Shown: positions 35,400 through 47,959, counted from the first letter of the stretch. The stretch is 64,000 bases of DNA from UBA2357 sp046295975 (GCA_046295975.1 JBKBMG010000023.1:14913-78912); one strand, 5' to 3'. The notes: a model not told the origin generated them from the letters alone. Made by a program: numbers and translations.

Positions 35400-35428
35400 A
35401 TTGAAGTTCGCCGGCATGCCCCCACCTT
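35400..35428 (+). promoter_or_regulatory. heat-shock (sigma-32) type promoter of clpB
   Basis: ATTGAA (35400-35405), 14-base spacer, CCCCAC (35420-35425) resembles the sigma-32 consensus CTTGAA-N13/14-CCCCAT and places the transcript start about 30 bases before the clpB ATG. Confidence 0.6.
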
Positions 35429-35463
35429 CGGCTTCAGTCAAGTCATCCACGGGAATGCCCATC

Positions 35464-38046
<2,583 letters not shown>

Positions 38047-38070
38047 GCCCGCGCGGACAGGTGATGGTGC

Positions 38071-41000
38071 TCAACGCATGCCGGGCAGAAGCCAGTCCGG
38101 CGTGGCCTCTGCCCCCTCCAGGGGAAAGCGGGCTTCGAAGGCGGCCGCGTCCAGCGGCCGAGAGAACAGGTAGCCCTGCATGATGTGGCAGCCGCGCGCA
38201 GCGAGGTATTCGAGCTGCGCGCGGGTTTCCACGCCCTCGGCCACGATCTCGATGCCGAGGTCGCGCGCCATGGAGATGGCGGCGGATGCGATCGCGGCAT
38301 CTTCCGCATCGCCCGGCAAATCTTTCACGAACGATCGATCGAGCTTGAGCCTGCGGATCGGCAGGCGCTTGAGATAGGCCAGACTGGAGTAGCCGGTACC
38401 GAAATCATCCAGCGACAGGCTGATGCCCAAGCCGACCAGCCGATGCAATTGGGCAAACAACTCGTCGGTGGGTTGCATCAGCGCGCTTTCGGTGATTTCG
38501 AGTTCGATCATTGCCGGATCAGCCCCGGCTTCTTCGATCCTGACGCGCACGCTGTCCACGAAATCCGGTCGGCGGAACTGCAGCGCCGAGATATTGACCG
38601 CCATCATCAGTTGGCGGCCCGCGTCTGCCCAGGCGCGCTGCTGACGGAACGCAGCTTGCATGACCCAGGCGCCGACGGGGGAGATCAGGCCACAGTTTTC
38701 CGCGACCGGGATGAAGCGGTCTGGTGGCACCAGCCCCAGTTCGGGGTGCTTCCAGCGCAGCAACGCCTCCACGCCCAGCAGGCGTCCGGACGTCCCGTCG
38801 ACCTGCGGTTGGTAGTGGAGCATCAGCTCATTGCGCTCTATCGCCCGGCGCAGACCACTTTCCAGCATCAGCCGGTCGAGGGCGCGGGCATTCATTTCGG
38901 GGATGAAGAACTGGAAGTTGTTGCGGCCTGCGTCCTTGGCGCTGTACATCGCGATGTCGGCGTGCTTGAGCAAGGTGTCGACGTCGCCACCATCGGCCGG
39001 GTAGACGGCGATGCCGATGCTCACCGAGAGGCTGAGTTCGTGGCCGTCCAGGTCGATTGGCTCGGCCAGCAACGCGAGCATCTTGCGCGCCACGGTGGCG
39101 GCATCGTCATCGTGACGCAGGCGCGGCAGCAGGGCGACGAATTCGTCGCCGCCCAGGCGCGCAAGCACGTCGTCCTCACGCAGGGATTCGGCCAGGCGTC
39201 GTGCGACGATGGCCAGCAGACGGTCGCCTGCAGTGTGGCCCAGGGAGTCGTTTACCGTCTTGAACTGGTCGAGGTCCAGGAACAGCACGGCGACGAGATC
39301 TTCGTGGCGTTGTGCGGTGCGTAGCGCCATCTGGGCCTTCTTCAACCAGAAACTGCGGTTCGGCAGGCTGGTGAGCGCGTCGTAGAGTGCCAGTTGGCGG
39401 ATGTCGCTTTCGGCTCGGCGGGTGGCGGTGACGTCCTGGGCGGTGCCCAGGACGCGTTCCAGCGCATCGCCGCTCCATTCGCTTTCCATCACCACGTGCA
39501 GAATGCGGGGCGGTGTGTCGGCGGTGCGCATGTCCTGGCCGCTCAGCGTGCGCCTCGTGCTTGCGGCAGCGAACAGTTCGTCGAGGCGCGCCTGGTCGTC
39601 GTCATGCAGGGCGGCGCGCAGGTGGGCGAGTGTCGGGTATTCCTCCGGAGCCAGGCCGAGCAGGGCGCGCAATCCCTCCGAACAACTGAATTCGCCGCTG
39701 ACCGGATCCAGCTCCCAACTGCCCATGCGGGCAAGGTCCTGGGCGCGGTCGAGCGCGCTGCGCTGTTTGACCAGATCGCGAGTGGTGGTGGCGAGCTCCG
39801 CGGTGCGCTGTGCCACGAGTGCGGAGATGCGCCGCGCGTGGCCGGTGCTCACCAGCAGGAAGGCGCCGAGAATCGCGCTGGAGATTAGCCCGACCACGAT
39901 GGACAGCCAGCCCATGGCGCTGCGCAGGCGGGCACCGTAATCGGGTGCGGCGCGCACGCGGATTTCCCAGTGGCGGTTGGTGAATGCGATTGGCACTGAG
40001 GTCGCGAGCGGCACCGACAGCCAGTCGTCGTGTTCGCAGCCCTGAGGTCCGGACAGGCGGCGGTTGGCCGGTGCCGCATCGCGATCGAGCAGGCAGAACA
40101 ACAAGGCCTGTCCGCTCACTTCATCCAGCGTGGCGGCCAGCACGTCGTCCATGCGGAAGGCGCTGGTCACCAGCCCGACGAAGCGCGCCTTACCACTCGC
40201 TTCGTCGCCCGTCAGTTGCCTGACTGCGTAGTAGATCACGACGCCAAGCTGTTGGGCACGCTCCTGGGTAAGGGTGAATGCCTCCGAAGCGATCGGATGA
40301 TGGGTCTCGCGGCTCTGAGCGATGGCATGCGCCGCATTCGGAATCGACAGCGGGTTGAGCCCGAGCACGGCTTCGTTGCCGGCGATGGGCTCGACGAACA
40401 GAATGGGCAGGTATTCGTCCGCGGGGTCGGCTGGGCGGGTACGTGTTGGGCTGGACTCGTCGCGGTCGACGATGCCGAAATTCGGCAAGCGATCGGCGAA
40501 GCGCACGACGGTCTCGAAGGTGGCACGCTCGTCGCGCTTTACCAGTGGATTCCAGGTGAAGTTCTGGGTGCCGGGGTAGCGTTGGAGAAAAGGGGTGGCG
40601 TAGTTGCGGAAGTCCTCGCGGGTGAAGCCGAGGCTGAGGGCGACGAAGCGTTCGGTGGCGAACAGGATCTCGATCTGCGTCGCGAGCCGCTTGTCCACCT
40701 GTGTGGCAAGGTGCTCCGCTTCGCGCAGAAACTGGTCGCGAATGCGCTGTTCCTCGCCGTCGCGAATGAAATTGAAAACCAGCGCGGTGAGCAGGCTCAT
40801 CAACAGCATCGGCAAGGAAATTGCCAGCCGCCTTCGGCGCCAGGCGTCGCTGGGTTGGCCGATGAATGCCAGGGCCAGCGGTGCGGCCAGCACCACGCCC
40901 AGGGTGTCGCCCAGCCACCAGCTGAAGGCATTGAAAGGGGCCTCGCCCACGGCGATGACCCCGCTTGCCACCAATGCCGGCACCGACAGCAGGGGCCCGG

Positions 41001-41379
41001 CGAGGCTGCTCAGCGGGGCGACGACGCCGAGAAACATCAGGATGTCGCGCGGCGTATCCAGTGTGGCCGGCAGTCCGATCAGGCGTTCGCACAGCCACAG
41101 ACCGAGGCGTGCCTGCAGGGTGGCGACCAGCGGCGGTATCGCCGAGGCCCAGCCCAAGGTGCCGAGATCCGGGCTGGCGAGCAGGTTCACCGCAATCGAA
41201 CCGGCCAGTACGCCCGGCCATACGCCGACCCCCCAGGTCATCATCGCCGCAAGTGCAATGCCGGCCGCGGGAAAGACTACCGAGACGAAGTCGGGTGGAA
41301 CCGAAACCTGCAGCGACGCCCAGCCAACGAGGGCGTACGCAAGTCCCAGTAGGGCGGAAGCAGGCAGGTTGAGGGGCAT
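38071..41379 (-). CDS. MASE1-CHASE-PAS-GGDEF-EAL cyclic-di-GMP protein
   Basis: An 1102-residue inner-membrane protein. Residues 1-190 hold about eight hydrophobic segments of MASE1 type. A periplasmic CHASE domain follows (about 215-420, with FTWNPLV and the FVEPIAGNEAVLGLN motif), then another membrane helix near 480, a PAS domain (about 540-640), a GGDEF domain with intact ARLGGDEFVAL and an EAL domain with GVEALLRW, DDFGTGYSS and EGVET. Both enzyme domains look active, so net synthesis or breakdown of c-di-GMP cannot be told. It is read toward clpB and is probably monocistronic. Confidence 0.9.
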   Translation of the reverse strand: MPLNLPASALLGLAYALVGWASLQVSVPPDFVSVVFPAAGIALAAMMTWGVGVWPGVLAGSIAVNLLASPDLGTLGWASAIPPLVATLQARLGLWLCERLIGLPATLDTPRDILMFLGVVAPLSSLAGPLLSVPALVASGVIAVGEAPFNAFSWWLGDTLGVVLAAPLALAFIGQPSDAWRRRRLAISLPMLLMSLLTALVFNFIRDGEEQRIRDQFLREAEHLATQVDKRLATQIEILFATERFVALSLGFTREDFRNYATPFLQRYPGTQNFTWNPLVKRDERATFETVVRFADRLPNFGIVDRDESSPTRTRPADPADEYLPILFVEPIAGNEAVLGLNPLSIPNAAHAIAQSRETHHPIASEAFTLTQERAQQLGVVIYYAVRQLTGDEASGKARFVGLVTSAFRMDDVLAATLDEVSGQALLFCLLDRDAAPANRRLSGPQGCEHDDWLSVPLATSVPIAFTNRHWEIRVRAAPDYGARLRSAMGWLSIVVGLISSAILGAFLLVSTGHARRISALVAQRTAELATTTRDLVKQRSALDRAQDLARMGSWELDPVSGEFSCSEGLRALLGLAPEEYPTLAHLRAALHDDDQARLDELFAAASTRRTLSGQDMRTADTPPRILHVVMESEWSGDALERVLGTAQDVTATRRAESDIRQLALYDALTSLPNRSFWLKKAQMALRTAQRHEDLVAVLFLDLDQFKTVNDSLGHTAGDRLLAIVARRLAESLREDDVLARLGGDEFVALLPRLRHDDDAATVARKMLALLAEPIDLDGHELSLSVSIGIAVYPADGGDVDTLLKHADIAMYSAKDAGRNNFQFFIPEMNARALDRLMLESGLRRAIERNELMLHYQPQVDGTSGRLLGVEALLRWKHPELGLVPPDRFIPVAENCGLISPVGAWVMQAAFRQQRAWADAGRQLMMAVNISALQFRRPDFVDSVRVRIEEAGADPAMIELEITESALMQPTDELFAQLHRLVGLGISLSLDDFGTGYSSLAYLKRLPIRRLKLDRSFVKDLPGDAEDAAIASAAISMARDLGIEIVAEGVETRAQLEYLAARGCHIMQGYLFSRPLDAAAFEARFPLEGAEATPDWLLPGMR

Positions 41380-41598
41380 GCGCCATTATAGGCCCCAGCG
41401 TGCATCGGGTATTGCCGCTACCAGGCAGTGGCGGCCCAACCGGCGCCTGCGCGTGCTGAGAAGGGGGGGGTGCCACAGGACCAGCGCGTACTCGTCGGCA
41501 CTTGTGGCCGGCGCCGCGCTCAAATGCGATAATGCCGGGTTCAAACGCGCGCCGCGCAAGCTGCGGCCGTTCATCTTAGGCTTCCACGGAATATCACG

Positions 41599-43503
41599 AT
41601 GTTCGAGGCAGTACGCAAAAACAAGCGCATCTCCCAGGTGATTCTGGCGATCATCATCGTCCCCTTCGCGTTCTTCGGGATGGACGCGTATTTCACGGAT
41701 GCACCGGGACGCTCGGAAGTGGCCACCGTGGGTGGGCATGCAGTCACCGTGTTCGAGTTTGACCAAGCCTTGCGCGATCAGCAGCAGCGCCTGACCAACC
41801 TCTCGGAAGGCCAGTTGGACATGGCGTTTTTTCAGACGGAAGCCTTCCGCCGCTCGGTCCTGGAAAGCCTCATCAACCAGCGGCTACTGGCCTTGCATGC
41901 CCTGGACAATCGCCTCGTGATCACCCAGCAGCAACTGCAGGAGGCGATTGCCGCGGTTCCGATGTTTCAGGAGGAGGGGCGTTTTTCGCTGGCGCGATAC
42001 GAACAGGTGCTGCGATCCCAGGGCACGTCGCCGGCCGGTTTCGAGGCGGGTGTCGCCCATGACCTCAGGATGCAGCAGATTGCCGCTGCGGTTCAGGGTT
42101 CGGCGTTCGTCAGCGAGACCACGGCGAGGCAGTTCCTGCGCGCCCAACTCGAAGAACGCATTGTGCGCGAGCTGCGTTTCCCCTTTGCGGAGTTCGAGTC
42201 CGAGGTGTCGGTCAGCGACGACGAGGTCAGCGCCTTCTATGCGGCAAATCAGTCCTTGTACCAGCGTGCACCGCGCATGAAGGCGGACTACCTGATATTC
42301 GACGAACTGGCCCTGGTCGGGCGCGAGGCAGTTTCCGAAGAGACGGCGCGTCAGTATTACGAAGCCAATGCCGAGCGTTTCGGGCAGACCGAAGAGCGGC
42401 GTGCGCGTCACATCCTGGTCCGTCTGGATGCAAACGCCAACGAAGCAGCGGTGACCGAGGCGATGGCCAAGGCCAACGAGATCCTCGACGCGGTACGCGA
42501 GGATCCCAGTCGTTTCGAGACGCTTGCGCGCGAACGTTCAGAGGATCCAGGTTCGGCGCGCAATGGAGGCGATCTCGGTTTCTTCGGTCGTGGCGCCATG
42601 GTCGGCGCGTTCGAGGAAGCCGCCTTCGCGCTGGAGAAAGGCGCGATCAGCGACGTTGTCCGTTCCGACTTCGGGTTGCACGTCATCCAGCTTGTGGACG
42701 TCAAGCCGGCGGCCTTGCGGCCCTTCGACGAGGTGCGCGACGAGATCCTGTTCGAGCTGGGGCGTCAGGAGGCTGGCCGCCAGTTTGCCGCGAAGGCCGA
42801 GCACTTCACCAATATGGTGTATGAGCAGCACGACAGTCTTGAGCCCGCGGCTGCCGAGTTCGGTCTGGAGATTCGCACGTCTGACTGGATCAGTCGTGAC
42901 GGTGGCAGCAACGTCGGCCCGTTTGCCAATGAACGCCTGTTGAGCGCCTTGTTTGCCGATGAGGCGGTGCGTGACGGTCACAACGTCGAAGCAATCGAGA
43001 TCGAGCGCGGTACCCTGGTCTCGGCGCGGGTGCGCGAGTACGAGGCGGCACGTCTGCAGCCGCTGGATGAAGTGCGCGAGGACATCGTGAAGCGCTTGCG
43101 CGACCGTGCGGCCGAGCGTTTGGCTCAGGAGCGGGGCGAGGCGGTGCTGGCCCGTTTGCAGGCTGGTGAGGAGGTTGAGCTGACCTGGAGCGAGGCGCGT
43201 TTCATGCGGCGCGGCGAGCCGTCACGCATTGACGATGCGATGCGGGCAATCTTCTCGGCATCCTCGGAAGTCTTGCCGGCCTACGTCGGCAGCCTTCAGC
43301 CAGGCCTTGGCTTCAGCGTGTTCAAGGTGGAGAGTGTGAAGCGGCCGGAGATCGAGGCCGACGATGTGCGCTTGGAGGGAATCGCACGCGAGTACGAGCG
43401 ACTGGTGGCCGAGGTCGAGATGAAGGCCTTCGTCGATACCCTGAGGAGCCGCTACAAGGTGGAGATCCGCGAGGCAGCGCTGCGCCGGAATCTGGAGCGT
43501 TGA
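41599..43503 (+). CDS. ppiD: periplasmic folding chaperone PpiD (SurA_N/PpiC family)
   Basis: A 634-residue membrane-anchored protein. One transmembrane helix at about residues 12-30 (VILAIIIVPFAFFGM) is followed by a SurA_N-like chaperone region (about 40-180), a PpiC-type parvulin domain (about 268-365, RRARHILVRL, GGDLGFFGRGAMV, FGLHVIQL) and a second parvulin-like region. It assists outer-membrane protein folding at the Sec exit. A perfect bidirectional terminator separates it from convergent fabI. Confidence 0.92.
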   Translation: MFEAVRKNKRISQVILAIIIVPFAFFGMDAYFTDAPGRSEVATVGGHAVTVFEFDQALRDQQQRLTNLSEGQLDMAFFQTEAFRRSVLESLINQRLLALHALDNRLVITQQQLQEAIAAVPMFQEEGRFSLARYEQVLRSQGTSPAGFEAGVAHDLRMQQIAAAVQGSAFVSETTARQFLRAQLEERIVRELRFPFAEFESEVSVSDDEVSAFYAANQSLYQRAPRMKADYLIFDELALVGREAVSEETARQYYEANAERFGQTEERRARHILVRLDANANEAAVTEAMAKANEILDAVREDPSRFETLARERSEDPGSARNGGDLGFFGRGAMVGAFEEAAFALEKGAISDVVRSDFGLHVIQLVDVKPAALRPFDEVRDEILFELGRQEAGRQFAAKAEHFTNMVYEQHDSLEPAAAEFGLEIRTSDWISRDGGSNVGPFANERLLSALFADEAVRDGHNVEAIEIERGTLVSARVREYEAARLQPLDEVREDIVKRLRDRAAERLAQERGEAVLARLQAGEEVELTWSEARFMRRGEPSRIDDAMRAIFSASSEVLPAYVGSLQPGLGFSVFKVESVKRPEIEADDVRLEGIAREYERLVAEVEMKAFVDTLRSRYKVEIREAALRRNLER

Positions 43504-43545
43504 GCGGGTGATGAAGCGCGCGCTTCACCAGGTGTCGTAGCGTTT

Positions 43546-43594
43546 CAGCCCCCAACAAAAAACCCGGCCAAGCCGGGTTTTTTGTTGGGGGCTG
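43546..43594. terminator. bidirectional terminator between ppiD and fabI
   Basis: Perfect 23-base arms (43546-43568 and 43572-43594) around a CAA loop, with a GC-rich core flanked by A6/T6 tracts. It works in both directions for the convergent genes. Confidence 0.92.
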
Positions 43595-43659
43595 CTCAAC
43601 CGCTGCCCGGGGTTTGGGTGCGCCGCCGCTTGCTCCTCATGCGGCGCATGCTGCCGTGT

Positions 43660-44454
43660 TCAACTGGCCTGTTCCGGATTTCCGAGTGCGGTGGTGTTGA
43701 AGCCGCCATCCACATACATGATCTCGCCGGTGACGCCGCTGGCGAGGTCGGAGCAGAGGAATGCGGCGGCGTTGCCCACTTCCTCGATCGTGACGTTGCG
43801 GCGCAAGGGCGCGTTGTGCTCGTTGAAGGCCAGCAGCTTGCCGAAGCTGCCGATGCCGGAGGCGGCCAGCGTCTTGATCGGGCCGGCGGAAACGCCATTC
43901 ACCCGAGTGCCTTCCGGGCCGAGGCAGACCGCAAGGTAGCGCACCGAGGCCTCCAGGCTGGCCTTGGCCAGACCCATGACGTTGTAGTTGGGCATGGTGC
44001 GCACCGCCCCCAGGTAGGAGAGGGTGAGCAGCGCACCGTTGCGTCCCTTCATCAGCGGTCGGGCGCCCTTGGCGAGCAGCGGGAAACTGGCCGCCGAGAC
44101 TTCGTGGGCAATCCGGAACGCTTCGCGGGAGAAACCGTCGAGGAAGTCGCCCTCGAGCGCATCCGAGGGGGCGTAGGCGATCGAATGCACCAGGCCGTCC
44201 AGTCCGTCCCAACGCTCGCCGATGCTGGCGAACAGGGTGTCGATGTCGGCGTCGCTCTGGACGTCACAGGCGAAGATCATGTCGCTGCCGAAATCGGCGG
44301 CCAGCTTGGCCACGCGCTCCTTGAACCGGTCGTTCTGGTAGGTGAAAGCGAGATCCGCGCCTTCCCGGTGCATTGCTTTCGCAATACCGTAGGCGATCGA
44401 CCGATTGCTGAGAAGGCCGGTGATCAGAATGCGTTTTCCGGCGAGAAAGCCCAT
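43660..44454 (-). CDS. fabI: enoyl-[acyl-carrier-protein] reductase FabI
   Basis: A 264-residue short-chain dehydrogenase that reduces trans-2-enoyl-ACP with NADH, the last step of fatty-acid elongation. The N-terminal GKRILITGLLSNRSIAYGIA cofactor motif, the active-site Tyr-x6-Lys (NYNVMGLAKA), HSIAYAP and SAGPIKTLAASGI are typical of FabI, the target of triclosan-type inhibitors. It is divergent from selO. Confidence 0.96.
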   Translation of the reverse strand: MGFLAGKRILITGLLSNRSIAYGIAKAMHREGADLAFTYQNDRFKERVAKLAADFGSDMIFACDVQSDADIDTLFASIGERWDGLDGLVHSIAYAPSDALEGDFLDGFSREAFRIAHEVSAASFPLLAKGARPLMKGRNGALLTLSYLGAVRTMPNYNVMGLAKASLEASVRYLAVCLGPEGTRVNGVSAGPIKTLAASGIGSFGKLLAFNEHNAPLRRNVTIEEVGNAAAFLCSDLASGVTGEIMYVDGGFNTTALGNPEQAS

Positions 44455-44586
44455 GTTCCAGTATGCTCCAACAGGATTGTCGCGGGATTATAGCCGAAGT
44501 GCTTGCGAACTGAATTTCCGTGCAGTAGTCGACCCCCGACCGCCTTGTCCTGCTGGGGCGGCCATTCAACCGTCCATCCGCCATCG

Positions 44587-46170
44587 ATGAATCCGAATTT
44601 CCTGACCGAACTGCGTTTCGACAACCGCTTTGTTCGCGAACTGCCTGCCGATCCGCAGACCGGGCCGCAACTGCGGCAGGTGCATGGTGCCTGCTATTCG
44701 CACGTACTGCCCACCCCGGTGCGTGCCCCCAGGCTGCTGGCCTGGTCTCCAGAGGTCGCCGCCTTGCTCGATCTGCGTGAGCAGGATGTGCTGTCCCCGA
44801 CCTTCGCCGAGGTCTTCGCGGGCAACAGCGTGTTGCCGGGCATGCAGCCTTATGCGGCCTGCTATGGCGGGCATCAGTTCGGGAACTGGGCGGGGCAACT
44901 GGGTGACGGCCGCGCGATCACCCTGGGCGAGGTCGTCAACCGTGACGGTCAGCGTTGGGAGTTGCAGCTGAAGGGGGCGGGGCCGACGACGCCGTATTCA
45001 CGCCGTGCCGACGGTCGTGCGGTGCTGCGCTCGTCCTTGCGCGAGTTCCTGTGCAGCGAGGCGATGCATCATCTGGGCGTGCCGACGACGCGTGCGTTGA
45101 GTCTGGTTGAAACCGGCGAGGACGTCGTCCGGGACATGTTCTACGATGGTCGGCCGCGGGCCGAGCCCGGGGCGATCGTCTGCCGGGTCGCACCGTCCTT
45201 CATCCGCTTCGGTAACTTCGAGATTTTCGCATCACGCGGTGACGAAGCGGTGCTGGGGCAACTGGTGGACTTCACGATCGACCGGGACTTTCCCGAACTC
45301 GCCGCGGCGGGGGATGGGCGGCACCGGCGGGCGCAGTGGTTTGCGGGCGTCTGCGAACGTAGCGCACGGCTGATGGTGGATTGGATGCGGGTGGGTTTCG
45401 TCCACGGCGTGATGAATACCGACAACATGTCCATCCTGGGGCTGACCATCGACTACGGCCCCTACGGTTGGATCGACGATTTCGACCTCGACTGGACACC
45501 CAATACTACCGACGCGACGGGCCGGCGCTACCGCTTCGGCAACCAGCCCAGCGTCGCGCACTGGAATCTCGTTCAACTCGCCAATGCGCTATATCCGCTG
45601 TTCGGTGAGGTGGCGCCGCTGCAGGACGGGCTGGATCGATTCGTCGCGGTGTTCGAAGCGGAGAATCGCCGCATGCACGCGGCCAAGCTGGGTTTGCGCG
45701 AGTATGGCGAGGGAGATGCGGAGCGGGTGGCGAATCTGCACCAGTGGTTGACCCGCTGCGAGGTCGACATGACGATTTTCTATCGCACCCTGGCCGGACT
45801 GAACCCCGGGCAGGCGCGCGCAGAGCACTTTGCAGAGGCCTATTACGACGAGGCCAAGGTGTTGCAGCATCGTGAGGAGATTGACGCATGGCTCACCGAC
45901 TATGCACGGCGCGTGGCACGCGACGATGAGACTGAGGCGGTGAGATCGGCGCGGATGAATGCGGTGAATCCACGCTTCGTGTTACGCAATTACCTCGCCC
46001 AGCAGGCCATCGATGCCGCCGAGCAAGGCGATCCCGGCATGATTTCCGAATTGCTGGAGGTACTCAGAAAGCCCTACGACGAGCAGCCCGGGCGTGCGGC
46101 CTTCGCCGGGCGTCGCCCGGAGTGGGCGCGCAATCGCGCCGGATGCTCGATGCTGTCGTGCAGTTCGTGA
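44587..46170 (+). CDS. selO: protein adenylyltransferase SelO
   Basis: A 527-residue pseudokinase-fold enzyme (YdiU family) that transfers AMP to Ser/Thr/Tyr of target proteins under oxidative stress. GNWAGQLGDGRAITLGE and LQLKGAGPTTPYSRRADGRAVLRSS near residues 100-150 and HGVMNTDNMSILGLTIDYGPYGWIDDFD near 280 (catalytic Asn and Asp) are intact. The C-terminus ends CSMLSCSS; the CSS tail is conserved in the family (a redox cysteine, selenocysteine in animals). The start at ATG 44587 drops a 28-codon upstream extension. Confidence 0.95.
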   Translation: MNPNFLTELRFDNRFVRELPADPQTGPQLRQVHGACYSHVLPTPVRAPRLLAWSPEVAALLDLREQDVLSPTFAEVFAGNSVLPGMQPYAACYGGHQFGNWAGQLGDGRAITLGEVVNRDGQRWELQLKGAGPTTPYSRRADGRAVLRSSLREFLCSEAMHHLGVPTTRALSLVETGEDVVRDMFYDGRPRAEPGAIVCRVAPSFIRFGNFEIFASRGDEAVLGQLVDFTIDRDFPELAAAGDGRHRRAQWFAGVCERSARLMVDWMRVGFVHGVMNTDNMSILGLTIDYGPYGWIDDFDLDWTPNTTDATGRRYRFGNQPSVAHWNLVQLANALYPLFGEVAPLQDGLDRFVAVFEAENRRMHAAKLGLREYGEGDAERVANLHQWLTRCEVDMTIFYRTLAGLNPGQARAEHFAEAYYDEAKVLQHREEIDAWLTDYARRVARDDETEAVRSARMNAVNPRFVLRNYLAQQAIDAAEQGDPGMISELLEVLRKPYDEQPGRAAFAGRRPEWARNRAGCSMLSCSS

Positions 46171-46197
46171 GCGTGGCCGCGTTGTCCTGAATCAGGA

Positions 46198-46776
46198 TCA
46201 GCCGAACGGCGCAATGCCGAACAGCCAGGCGTGGAGATGGCGGGCAAACACGAACCATGCAAGCACGCCGACCACTACCGCGATCGCGTCTCGTTGCCAG
46301 CCGAGCGCGGGGCGACGCGTTCCGGCCAGCCGGTCACGCCGCCGCGAGACCGCAAAGCATGCGATGGACCAGGCCAGGAAGCTGCCGAACAGCAGGACAT
46401 CCGCCAACATGCCGTTGGCGATCAGGTGCGCCAGCGCCCACAGCTTCACGCCGGCCAGCATGGGATGGCCGATGCGGGCGCGGATATGGGTGCCGGGCAC
46501 ATAGGCGGCTACGAGCAGCACGAAGGCTGGTAGTGTGAGGAGGGCCGCGAGGTGGCGTGTCCATATTGGAGCCCACCACAGCACCACTGGATCCTGACGC
46601 GCCAGCGCGTAGCCCCACACGATCAGGCCGAAGCCGAGCAGAGAAACCGCGGAATAGGCCGCCTTCCAGGTGTGTTCGCCGAGGCGCGCGATCTGCGCAC
46701 CGCGCCATCCGTCCGCTACCATGCGTAGTGAATGGGTGCCGAGAAAGATCAGCAGTCCGACAATCAGTATGTTCAT
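46198..46776 (-). CDS. NnrU family membrane protein
   Basis: A 192-residue integral membrane protein with about six hydrophobic helices. NILIVGLLIFLGTHSLRM at the start and the IGHPMLAGVKLWALAHLIANG motif near residue 105 identify the NnrU family, known from nitric-oxide-related gene clusters of denitrifiers. No denitrification gene is adjacent here, so its role is open. It is convergent with selO. Confidence 0.88.
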   Translation of the reverse strand: MNILIVGLLIFLGTHSLRMVADGWRGAQIARLGEHTWKAAYSAVSLLGFGLIVWGYALARQDPVVLWWAPIWTRHLAALLTLPAFVLLVAAYVPGTHIRARIGHPMLAGVKLWALAHLIANGMLADVLLFGSFLAWSIACFAVSRRRDRLAGTRRPALGWQRDAIAVVVGVLAWFVFARHLHAWLFGIAPFG

Positions 46777-46876
46777 TGCAGTGCGCTCATTGCAGAGTTA
46801 CAAAGCCGGCTCAACCGGCCTCACGCCGCGCGAGAAGGCGCCATGAGTGCAGGGGGAGTGGGGCTGCGTCCCGCCG

Positions 46877-47323
46877 TCAACTCTTGATCCGCATCAGACG
46901 GCCTTTCTCGCGTTCCCAGTCACGCTTCTTCTCGTCCTCGCGCTTGTCGTACTGCTTCTTGCCCTTGGCCAGGCCGACGGTCGCCTTCACCCGCCCCTTG
47001 GCATAATGCAGGTCGAGCGGCACCAGGGCGAATCCGGCACGTTCCACCTTGCCGATCAGCTTGTCGATCTCAGCCGCGTGCAGCAGCAGCTTGCGGGTGC
47101 GCGTTGCATCCGGACGTACGTGGGTGGAGGCGCTGTTCAAGGCGGTGATGTGCATGCCGAGCAGAAAGATCTCGCCATCCCGGATGATGACGTAGGCTTC
47201 CTTGATGTTGGCCCGGCCGGCACGGATCGCCTTGACTTCCCAGCCTTCGAGTACGATGCCGGCCTCGTATTTCTCCTCTATGAAGTAATCGTGAAAGGCC
47301 TTGCGATTGTCGATGATGCTCAT
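46877..47323 (-). CDS. smpB: SsrA-binding protein SmpB
   Basis: A 148-residue RNA-binding protein that delivers tmRNA to stalled ribosomes. NRKAFHDYFIEEKYEAGIVLEGWEVKAIR, GEIFLLGMHITAL and the basic C-terminal KGKKQYDKREDEKKRDWER tail, which enters the mRNA channel, are canonical. The tmRNA gene is not in this window. It is divergent from ratA. Confidence 0.97.
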   Translation of the reverse strand: MSIIDNRKAFHDYFIEEKYEAGIVLEGWEVKAIRAGRANIKEAYVIIRDGEIFLLGMHITALNSASTHVRPDATRTRKLLLHAAEIDKLIGKVERAGFALVPLDLHYAKGRVKATVGLAKGKKQYDKREDEKKRDWEREKGRLMRIKS

Positions 47324-47442
47324 GTCGGACCAGAATTGATGTGCGGGCGCGCTGGCGCACAGCCGCGTTGCGAGCGGCGGCGGGCGGTGGCCATGCGGTA
47401 GAATGGCGGATTCTAGCAGTTCGATACCCCGATTGCTCCGAC

Positions 47443-47886
47443 ATGGCCGACGTCAAGAAGCTCGTTCTGATCGAATTCACTCCCGCACAGATGTTCGACC
47501 TGGTCGATCGCTGCGAGGACTACCAGCATTTCCTGCCGTGGTGCGGCGGCGCCGAGGTACATGAGCGCAGCGACACGCTCACGGTCGCGACCATTCACAT
47601 CAATTACCACGGCATCAAGGCCCACTTCACGACCGAGAATACCAAGCATTTTCCGTCGGAGATGCACATTCGCCTCAAGGAAGGGCCGTTCCGCCATCTG
47701 GACGGCGGCTGGCATTTCATCGCGCTTGGCGAGACGGCGTGCAAGATCGAGTTCAACCTGCACTACCAGTTCTCAAGCAAGCTGCTGGAAAAGGCGCTCG
47801 GTCCGGTGTTCAACCATATCGCCAATACCTTCGTCGATTCCTTCGTCAAACGGGCGGAGCAGGTCTATCGCAAGGGGGCGGCGTGA
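47443..47886 (+). CDS. ratA: RatA-like START/COQ10 family protein
   Basis: A 147-residue lipid-binding-fold protein of the COQ10/RatA family. VLIEFTPAQMFDLVDRCEDYQHFLPWCGGAEV at the N-terminus and ANTFVDSFVKRAEQVY at the C-terminus are typical. E. coli RatA was described as a ribosome-associated toxin; the wider family is linked to ubiquinone. The standard smpB | ratA-rnfH arrangement supports the call. I chose ATG 47443; a 34-codon upstream extension is leader. Confidence 0.9.
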   Translation: MADVKKLVLIEFTPAQMFDLVDRCEDYQHFLPWCGGAEVHERSDTLTVATIHINYHGIKAHFTTENTKHFPSEMHIRLKEGPFRHLDGGWHFIALGETACKIEFNLHYQFSSKLLEKALGPVFNHIANTFVDSFVKRAEQVYRKGAA

Positions 47887-47959
47887 CAAGGTTCGAGGTG
47901 GGTATGTCGTCGCCTGGAGTGAGGGGCGGGTGGCGAGTGCCGGGTTGGAGGAGGGGGCT

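Noticed and set aside
38185..39324. Long plus-strand frame opposite the GGDEF-EAL gene
   Set aside because: The minus-strand gene has complete GGDEF and EAL motifs; the plus frame has none.
43546..43594. Possible transposon end suggested by a perfect 23-bp inverted repeat
   Set aside because: The A/T tracts flanking a GC-rich stem between convergent genes are fully explained by a bidirectional terminator.
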